From Thelephora terrestris (lineage: Eukaryota > Basidiomycota > Agaricomycetes > Thelephorales > Thelephoraceae): a stretch of DNA of 64,000 nt. Where the stretch lies: positions 1,240,001 through 1,304,000 of the forward strand of contig WIUZ02000004.1 in assembly GCA_015956445.1 (NCBI GenBank), written 5' to 3'. Shown here one piece after another: positions 60,801 through 64,000 of this stretch. The position numbers and the translations under genes are program-made. Every line of letters starts with the position of its first letter. The stretch's first letter is position 1. The notes beneath the pieces were generated by a model, which did no database searches, was not told where the DNA came from, and saw nothing but the letters and a program-made list of their open reading frames with translations.

Positions 60801-61358
60801 GACATTCTCCGAAGACTTGGGCTTGAGTGTGTTAGTAGAGGCCTTTGATTTTGGAACGTTGCCGGTGTTTTCCTCGTTGGACCCCCAAGTGACAGCATCA
60901 AGACCGAGACGTGACTTCTTCCTCTTGACAAGAACGATTTCCTCGAGGTCCGGGTCTTCAGTGTGGTCGACATAGATTTCGTAACCACCCCGGCCAGCAG
61001 AGGTGGTTCCTCCAATACGACGGACGACATCCGAAAAGTCGTTTTGAGGGTGCTCCTTGTTACCTTTGACAGCACCAAGTAGCCCAAGCTTCGACTTCTT
61101 GGGAACAAGACGCTTCCGGGAAGCATTGCTTGTCGTCAGCGGACGAGGGGAGAGAGGAGAAGTAGATGGGTAGTCGAAGGCGGTGTAAACGACGGATGCG
61201 TCGGTGTCAGAGGAAGCGTTGACAGCAGATGGGGTGGCATCGAGGAGGCGAATGGTAGGAACGGGCTGATGAGGAGTGTCAACTGTCACAAAAGCAGGTT
61301 GGGTAGAACGAGAAGATGCTGGGAGGGGAATGGAGAGTGCTGGGAGAGTATTGCGCAT
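54825..61358 (-). CDS. Giant serine-rich disordered protein
   Basis: Six exons on one strand join into a protein of about 2,000 aa. The start is MRNTLPALSIPLPASS at 61358. The introns lie near 60537-60615, 59290-59330 (joining ENAE to RAMSITLLDAAT), 56424-56470 and 54956-55010. The last exon ends PPVPPVPPLRF at 54825. Composition is dominated by S, P, T, K and E, with almost no predicted fold. A KPKSS repeat block lies at about 175-230 (NTLKPKSSENVLKPKSSSN...). A conserved-looking helix is DDLASLINRLDLEATP, and there is an RRxS-rich segment. Near the C-terminus TSSTRRAALGWSKRTTGK followed by TLNTPAESLRLSRPRPR looks conserved. I know of similar uncharacterised proteins in mushrooms; function is unknown, and phosphorylation-regulated scaffold is only a guess. 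Confidence 0.75.
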
Positions 61359-61838
61359 CGTTACCGATAGTCGTTACAGGTGGTGGGATAAACTCGAAGG
61401 AAAAATCGTGAAGCGGAAATGAAGCAGTTTCTTGAGTATGCTTGAAGGTCGTTTAGCGTAATTCGCTGGAAAATGGATGTGCGGTTCGTAGGTTCGTGCA
61501 ACTGCCCTTTCGTGACGTTCTTGGCTGGGACGCGGTTCACAACTCCTGCGTAGAGAATCGTAAGGCGAAAGATGGAGAAGCACCGAGGGGATCTTACCTT
61601 GCTCTTGACGATAGCAAGTGTGCAAAACAACGCGCGGCCAGTTGTGGGCTTCGCGGTCGCTTTATAAAAACTATTCGGTGCTATGATCCTGAAGAGGCGA
61701 AGGCGAAGGCGAACGTTTGAGCGACGAGGGCGAAGGAGTTCAGCGCTCGAACCAAGTTCAACTTTCAACCAGCGGATCAATTTCAAAACACGCGCCCACA
61801 ACACGATACATCCACGTCGATCACGTGCAGCGGCGCAA
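61359..61838. promoter_or_regulatory. Divergent promoter region, disordered-protein gene / Bud21-like gene
   Basis: A 480-bp spacer between two divergent starts. Frames cross it on both strands, but without family content. No clear TATA box is seen for either gene. Confidence 0.45.
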
Positions 61839-62473
61839 ATGTCTTCCTCGGAAAACGACTCGGATATTCCGGAGCATGTATCCCTCTCTGCTTCAAAGCG
61901 CCAGGTTATCGGGCGAAACAAAGATGTCGCGAAAGAGCTTGCGCAGGCGAAATCGAAGCGGAAGGAACATAACCGGGAAAGAGACCGTCGGTTGAAGGAG
62001 CAGTCGTTGAAACAGCGGGCAACGCTTATCTCCGACTCTGAGGCTGAAGAGGAAAGGTCGACCGACGAGGACGCAGCGGCAAAAGACCCGCGCCTCCTCC
62101 CGGATCATCTGTTTGCTGCTGCGTTCAGTCAGCCATCCTCAGCACCCCACTCCTCCGTTCCCGAGGATGCACCCCAAGAAACACGGCAGAGGAAGAGGAA
62201 ACGTGCTGATCTGGGGTCAAGAGACCGAGTTATAGGGTGAACATTTCCCTTCCCCCAAAAAGCGCCCAACTGATCCCTGCGAACAGTTCTCGGACTCTCC
62301 GGACACTCGATAAAGCGTCAGATCGAGCGGCAGCCAGACGAACACTTCCCTCTTCTTCCGTTTCCAAATTCTCATCACGAGCGCTGAACACCAAGGGAAC
62401 CTTATCCCTAAGTCGGGTCCAGGGATGGCAACGAAAAGCTGGTGGGTGCACCTGTCTCTTTCTCGTACGATAA
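61839..62473 (+). CDS. Bud21/Utp16-like nucleolar protein
   Basis: Small, highly charged protein. The ATG at 61839 gives MSSSENDSDIPEHVSLSASK. A basic helix (KSKRKEHNRERDRRLKEQSL) and an acidic patch (SDSEAEEERSTDEDAA) follow, then TRQRKRKRADLGSRDRVIG. A GTGAAC intron (62238-62289) joins SRTLRTLDKASDRAAARRTL and FSSRALNTKGTLSLSRVQGW. The layout (ESVSLSxxK start, RTVRxL, late basic FLxRxLxxKG) matches the Bud21/Utp16 type of small-subunit processome factor. The resemblance is moderate, hence the guarded name. The 3' end may have one more exon, because GTGGGT after QRKAG is a possible donor. Confidence 0.5.
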
Positions 62474-63492
62474 ATCGATGACTGAAAAGCATTCATAGCG
62501 AACACTGGTGTTATGAAAACGGGGAATGGACCAGCAGCCCATTTTGTGAGGACCTGAGTGTGTAATAGTTGTGATCGTATGTTATCGATTGTCTTTTTGC
62601 CACTCGATCTCGAAAAGACGAATGAGCGGACCTCCGCTTCCTCAATCGCGCGCACATGAACTTCACTGTGGCGGCTATCTCTCTTCGAGTGCCAATGATC
62701 AGGAAAATGTGGGTCAGCCGACTCGGAGGGAGAAAAAGCTCACAGCCAACAATTCGATTGCACAGCATGTTAGAGTGACTCGCCAGCGGCCAGCATTTCT
62801 ATTACTCAGTACTCAGTTGCTAACTCCGCTGTCGCGTCTGAGGCTCTCATCGAGCCATATCTTGACGGGACCTAGGCGTGTGATCACGTCCTTGTTTCAG
62901 GTCTACAGGATATAAGTGGGTTTACCCTTTGAGACATCTCTGCAGGTCTGATCCCCCACTTCGTCTCGTGTACGATCATATCTGTCGATCCCCCGTCCGA
63001 GTACTCTCATGCAGTGGGTTACAAACCAGAGGGGAGGGACTCCCTCTGCGGATTTCGTTGGTGGTTTCCAGCTTCCCCAGATGTTAGTCTCTCCTGATGC
63101 GCCACAGTCACACTGAATCATTAAGCTGGGCCATTTTGCAGGGGAACACCGTCAGTGCTTTTCATCCCCTTCCACCATGTTTACAGGACCGTGGCTGAAG
63201 ATATGCATTTCTTTTGGCAGGGAACAGCAGACCGTGACGATTAAAACTCCAGGCGTATCCACGCCGCAATATGATTACCAGCACTCGTATGTGTTTTTAT
63301 GACCTACTGCCTGACCGCGACTCATCGTTGTGCAGATATTTCCCAGAGTGCGTCCACTTCGTATCGGTTGACATTTGTTCTGAACTAGGAACAGGCCTCG
63401 CTGCCCCGACGAGGCAAGGCAACGCGCAGTGACGCTACAGACCACATACTCATACACGCGCGTCCATAAGACGAGCCATAGAAGCAGGAAGC
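62474..63492. other. Intergenic region
   Basis: About 1 kb before the metacaspase. A short frame at 63178-63300 (MFTGPWLK... to QYDYQHS) ends at a possible GTATGT donor and might be an upstream exon of the metacaspase gene. Otherwise I see nothing in it. Confidence 0.4.
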
Positions 63493-64000
63493 ATGGCAAA
63501 GACCAGAAAAAACCTCATAGTTCGTCGCCCACGTTCGCCTACATGTCTCACACTCAGACAGAACACTTCTTCAGAGATGCCCGAACCACAATTCGCCGGC
63601 CCCAGGCCATCTGAGTTGGCACCCCCAATACATTACCAGGCACCGCAGCAATATACCGGATCTTCCGGCCTCCACCCTCCAGTGCAACCCTCACGGCCGA
63701 AGCAGCAGCACACCCACAGCAGTCCGCGCACTTTCCACTGCTCGAATTGCACGGGAAGGAAGAAAGCACTCTGTGTACGTATCCTCGCGAACCTCTTTCT
63801 GCCCTTGAGCCCAACTTGACGGTGGCGAATACCGCATCCGTTTAGATCGGAATAAACTACACTGGAACCGCCAGGGAATTGAACGGTTGTGTCAACGACG
63901 CGAAGAACGTTCGCAAATTTCTCATGAGTAGGTTCTACGCCTTTTGCATAATTCGCAGTCTCACACGCATGGCACGCTCGGCAGAGAACTGGAACTTTAA
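63493..64000 (+). CDS. Type I metacaspase, N-terminal part (cut by window edge)
   Basis: Caspase-like cysteine peptidase involved in protein quality control and cell death in fungi. A proline/glutamine-rich prodomain (SELAPPIHYQAPQQYTGSSG) is followed by FHCSNCTGRKKALC. A GTACGT intron (63775-63845) then joins IGINYTGTARELNGCVNDAK and NVRKFLM, the invariant start of the p20 domain. A GTAGGT donor follows at ~63931. The catalytic His and Cys lie beyond the right edge. The start is uncertain: ATG 63493 or 63577, with possible upstream exons. The CxxC in the prodomain is like the zinc-finger-type prodomain seen in some metacaspases. Confidence 0.8.

Overview
The window looks like nuclear DNA of a mushroom-forming fungus (Basidiomycota, probably Agaricomycetes). 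Genes are dense, lie on both strands and are cut by many short introns of about 45-70 nt with GT...AG ends. The gene set fits such a fungus: a membrane-anchored copper radical oxidase, a LysM secreted protein, a P450, a LanC-like protein, JMJD4, a P4 flippase and a type I metacaspase. I cannot name the species from sequence alone. Gene models below were spliced by eye; distant exon edges may be off by a few codons.

Layout. (1) 0-9 kb: three minus-strand amino acid permease genes in tandem. Copies A and B sit in a 3,469-bp unit that repeats without any difference I could find; copy C is diverged. Gene B is a crossover hybrid of A and C, and the exchange point can be placed within 8 bp. (2) 9.6-16.8 kb: a lineage-specific protein with a recurring LI(P/S)LxEA motif, a small protein whose first intron appears to be GC-AG, a JMJD4-type hydroxylase, a LysM secreted protein and a conserved mitochondrial-type hypothetical. 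(3) 16.9-31 kb: DNA2 helicase-nuclease, the NEDD8-E1 subunit ULA1, two salicylate-hydroxylase-like FAD monooxygenases and the ribosome-biogenesis factor PUF6. The second monooxygenase came with a broken 5' piece of ULA1, showing that a segment of about 2.6 kb was duplicated long ago. (4) 31.4-48.5 kb: copper radical oxidase, LanC-like protein divergent from UTP7, MGS1/WRNIP1 ATPase, P4-ATPase flippase and a dual-specificity phosphatase. (5) 48.5-54.8 kb: a gene-poor stretch with one intact cytochrome P450. (6) 54.8-64 kb: a giant serine-rich disordered protein, a Bud21/Utp16-like nucleolar protein and the start of a metacaspase cut by the window edge.

Most genes are unrelated housekeeping neighbours, not one pathway. 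Ribosome-biogenesis genes recur (PUF6, UTP7, Bud21-like) and replication or repair genes recur (DNA2, MGS1), but they are not clustered as units. The parts that are clearly evolving fast are the two tandem-duplication blocks (permeases; monooxygenases with the ULA1 relic). I see no transposon, virus-like element, CRISPR array, rRNA or convincing tRNA.
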